A DNA stretch of 56,634 bases from the NCBI RefSeq assembly GCF_900626285.1, contig NZ_LR131147.1, positions 1,438,222 to 1,494,855 on the forward strand, read 5' to 3'. Below are positions 55,302 through 56,634 of the stretch, piece after piece; position 1 is the first letter of the stretch, and each line of letters begins with the position of its first letter. This DNA is from Intestinimonas massiliensis (ex Afouda et al. 2020). GTDB taxonomy: Bacteria; Bacillota; Clostridia; Oscillospirales; Oscillospiraceae. A program made the translations under genes and the position numbers. The notes under the pieces are model-generated. The model was not told the DNA's origin. It saw only the letters and a list, made by a program, of their open reading frames with translations, and did not search any database.

Positions 55302-56510
55302 ATGAACAGCGTTGGCATCGATGTTTCCAAAGGGAAAAGCATGATCGCCGTCATGCGCCCCTTCGGTGAGGTGGTGGTTTCACCCTTTGAAGTGCGACAC
55401 ACCGCCAATGAACTGAACGAACTGGCAGGGCTGCTCAAAAGTTTGGACGGTGAGACCCGTGTGGTGATGGAATCCACGGGTAATTACCACGCGCCGGTGG
55501 CCTGGCTGCTCCACGACGCGGGACTTTATGTCTCCGTAGTCAATGCAATGCTGGTGCATGACTATGGGAACAACAGTTTAAGACGAGGCAAGACTGACAA
55601 GAAGGACGCCGTGAAACTGGCCAACTACGGCCGTGAACACTGGCGCACGGTACCGAAATATGTCCCGGAGGAGGACACCCGGCTCATGCTGAAGACCTGC
55701 TACCGGCAGTACCAGCAGTATTCCAAAGTACGGACCATGCTGAAGAACAACCTAATCTCCCTGCTGGACACCGCTTTCCCTGATGCAAACCGCCTGTTTA
55801 CCAGTCCACCCCGCGCCGATGGCAGCGAGAAGTGGGTGGATTTTGTAGCCGCTTTTTGGCATTGTGAGTGTGTCTGTGGTTTGTCTAAAAAGGCCTTTAC
55901 CACCCAATACCAGAAGTGGTGCAGAAAGCACGGCTACAATTTTAGCGAGGATAAGGCACTGGACATATACGCCTCTGCATGTGGACACTTCGGTGTCATG
56001 CCGAAAACGGATACGGCAAAACTTTTGGTAGAACAGGCTGTTTCCCAACTCCGGGCAACTTCCGCCGCGTTAGCTGCTCTCAAGCAGGAGATGCAGTCCC
56101 TGGCCGTTTCTCTACCGGAGTATCCTGTGGTGATGGAGATGTTTGGTGTTGGCCCAACCCTCGGCCCCCAACTCATAGCTGAAATTGGCGATGTACGCCG
56201 TTTTCATTCCAAGAAAGCGCTGGTGGCCTTTGCAGGCATTGACGCCCCACCTTACCAATCTGGACAAGTGGATGTCCGTAGCCGTAACATTTCCAAGAGA
56301 GGATCTGCCTCACTGCGAAGGACGCTCTTTCTGGTGATGGGGGTCCTCCTGCAATGCGCTCCAATGGATGAGCCGGTCTACCAGTTCATGAACAAGAAAC
56401 GCTCTGAAGGTAAGCCCTACCGTGTCTACATGATGGCCTCCGCCAACAAGTTCCTGCGCATCTACTACGCTTCTGTGAAAGCCTACCTGGATTCTCTGGA
56501 GCATGGCTGA
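55302..56510 (+). CDS. IS110-family transposase (DEDD recombinase)
   Basis: A 402-residue recombinase. RuvC-like DEDD domain: Asp7 in SVGIDVSKGKS, Glu in VVMESTGNYHAPVA, Asp pair in GKTDKKDAVKLANYG. C-terminal Tnp_20 domain with GVGPTLGPQLIAEIGDVRRF, FAGIDAPPYQSG and the catalytic Ser in SKRGSASLRRTL. Start at 55302 because GGAGG is 7 bases upstream (another ATG at 55296 is closer). The gene is full length with no frameshift. Confidence 0.95.
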   Translation: MNSVGIDVSKGKSMIAVMRPFGEVVVSPFEVRHTANELNELAGLLKSLDGETRVVMESTGNYHAPVAWLLHDAGLYVSVVNAMLVHDYGNNSLRRGKTDKKDAVKLANYGREHWRTVPKYVPEEDTRLMLKTCYRQYQQYSKVRTMLKNNLISLLDTAFPDANRLFTSPPRADGSEKWVDFVAAFWHCECVCGLSKKAFTTQYQKWCRKHGYNFSEDKALDIYASACGHFGVMPKTDTAKLLVEQAVSQLRATSAALAALKQEMQSLAVSLPEYPVVMEMFGVGPTLGPQLIAEIGDVRRFHSKKALVAFAGIDAPPYQSGQVDVRSRNISKRGSASLRRTLFLVMGVLLQCAPMDEPVYQFMNKKRSEGKPYRVYMMASANKFLRIYYASVKAYLDSLEHG

Positions 56511-56634
56511 TTTCCCAGCTCTATACTGTCTGGCTGACCGCCATTTTTTGAAATGCACAGCGGTTTAATTTGGTGCACCCTTTTCCTTTGCTCGTTTCCT
56601 TTGAAAGTTTTACTTGACTTTTGTTAGCAGGTCT

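Larger units (their letters stand above)
55040..56634 (+). mobile_element. IS110-type insertion sequence (ends not resolved)
   Basis: Contains the candidate bridge RNA and the transposase. IS110 elements lack terminal inverted repeats and make no target duplication, so neither end can be read directly. The 3' flank to 56634 is non-coding, and the right end may be inside or beyond the window. Confidence 0.7.

Overview
The window looks like chromosome of a high-GC member of the Oscillospiraceae or a near relative (gut Clostridia; Flavonifractor, Lawsonibacter or Pseudoflavonifractor are plausible). This is inferred from Firmicutes-type genes (RNase J, WYL and PadR regulators, LrgAB, a dlt-like locus, SLH proteins), strong AGGAGG ribosome-binding sites, consensus sigma-A promoters and GC-rich coding. 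No marker gene here fixes the genus.

Layout. 1-1982: end of a cell-surface group (a truncated HAAS-type membrane protein, an unknown anchored protein, a small secreted SLH protein). 2017-14764 (minus): a compact head-plus-contractile-tail module with PBSX (xtm/xkd) gene order, bounded by bidirectional terminators. It has small and large terminase, portal, protease, decoration protein, capsid, connectors, sheath, tube, tail chaperones with a well-formed -1 frameshift site, LysM protein, hub, spike, gp25, baseplate J and baseplate I. It lacks a normal-size tape measure, fibres, lysis genes, integrase and replication genes. 14900-19404: RNase J, DUF1653 protein, ArsC/Spx-like protein, WYL regulator, SH3-NlpC/P60 hydrolase. 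19470-28000: a sialic acid/amino sugar locus. One strand carries AGE-type epimerase, RpiR regulator, nanA, nagB, nagA and an MsmX/UgpC-type ABC ATPase; the other carries a ROK-like kinase and an SGNH esterase. A shared divergent control region holds a perfect palindrome. 28150-29839: PadR regulator plus a HAAS-SEDS fusion behind a consensus promoter with palindromes. 29932-30367: three tRNA-Leu genes, two of them identical and inverted. 30432-37025: patatin, AlbA_2 protein, YczE-like membrane protein, an ArsR-TrxR-Trx redox operon, glnS and threonine aldolase.

37086-49885 (minus) is a nine-gene, tightly coupled operon related to dlt but enlarged: secreted FG-GAP protein, two DltA-like adenylation enzymes, GNAT, DltC-like carrier, DltB-like MBOAT, DltD-like protein, GT-C-like membrane protein and an LtaS-like phosphotransferase fused to SLH repeats. 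Together these suggest synthesis and amino-acyl (or similar) decoration of a surface polymer. It is followed by an M18 aminopeptidase, an ECF sigma factor with a putative anti-sigma factor, and lrgAB.

From about 54350 the composition changes to lower GC. The segment holds three strong hairpins, a Tn916-type small HTH gene and an IS110 transposase. Upstream of the transposase lies a nested stem-loop with the expected form of a bridge RNA. The strongest candidates for something new are the tape-measure-poor contractile particle with its frameshift signal, the two-adenylase dlt-like operon, and the IS110 guide RNA.
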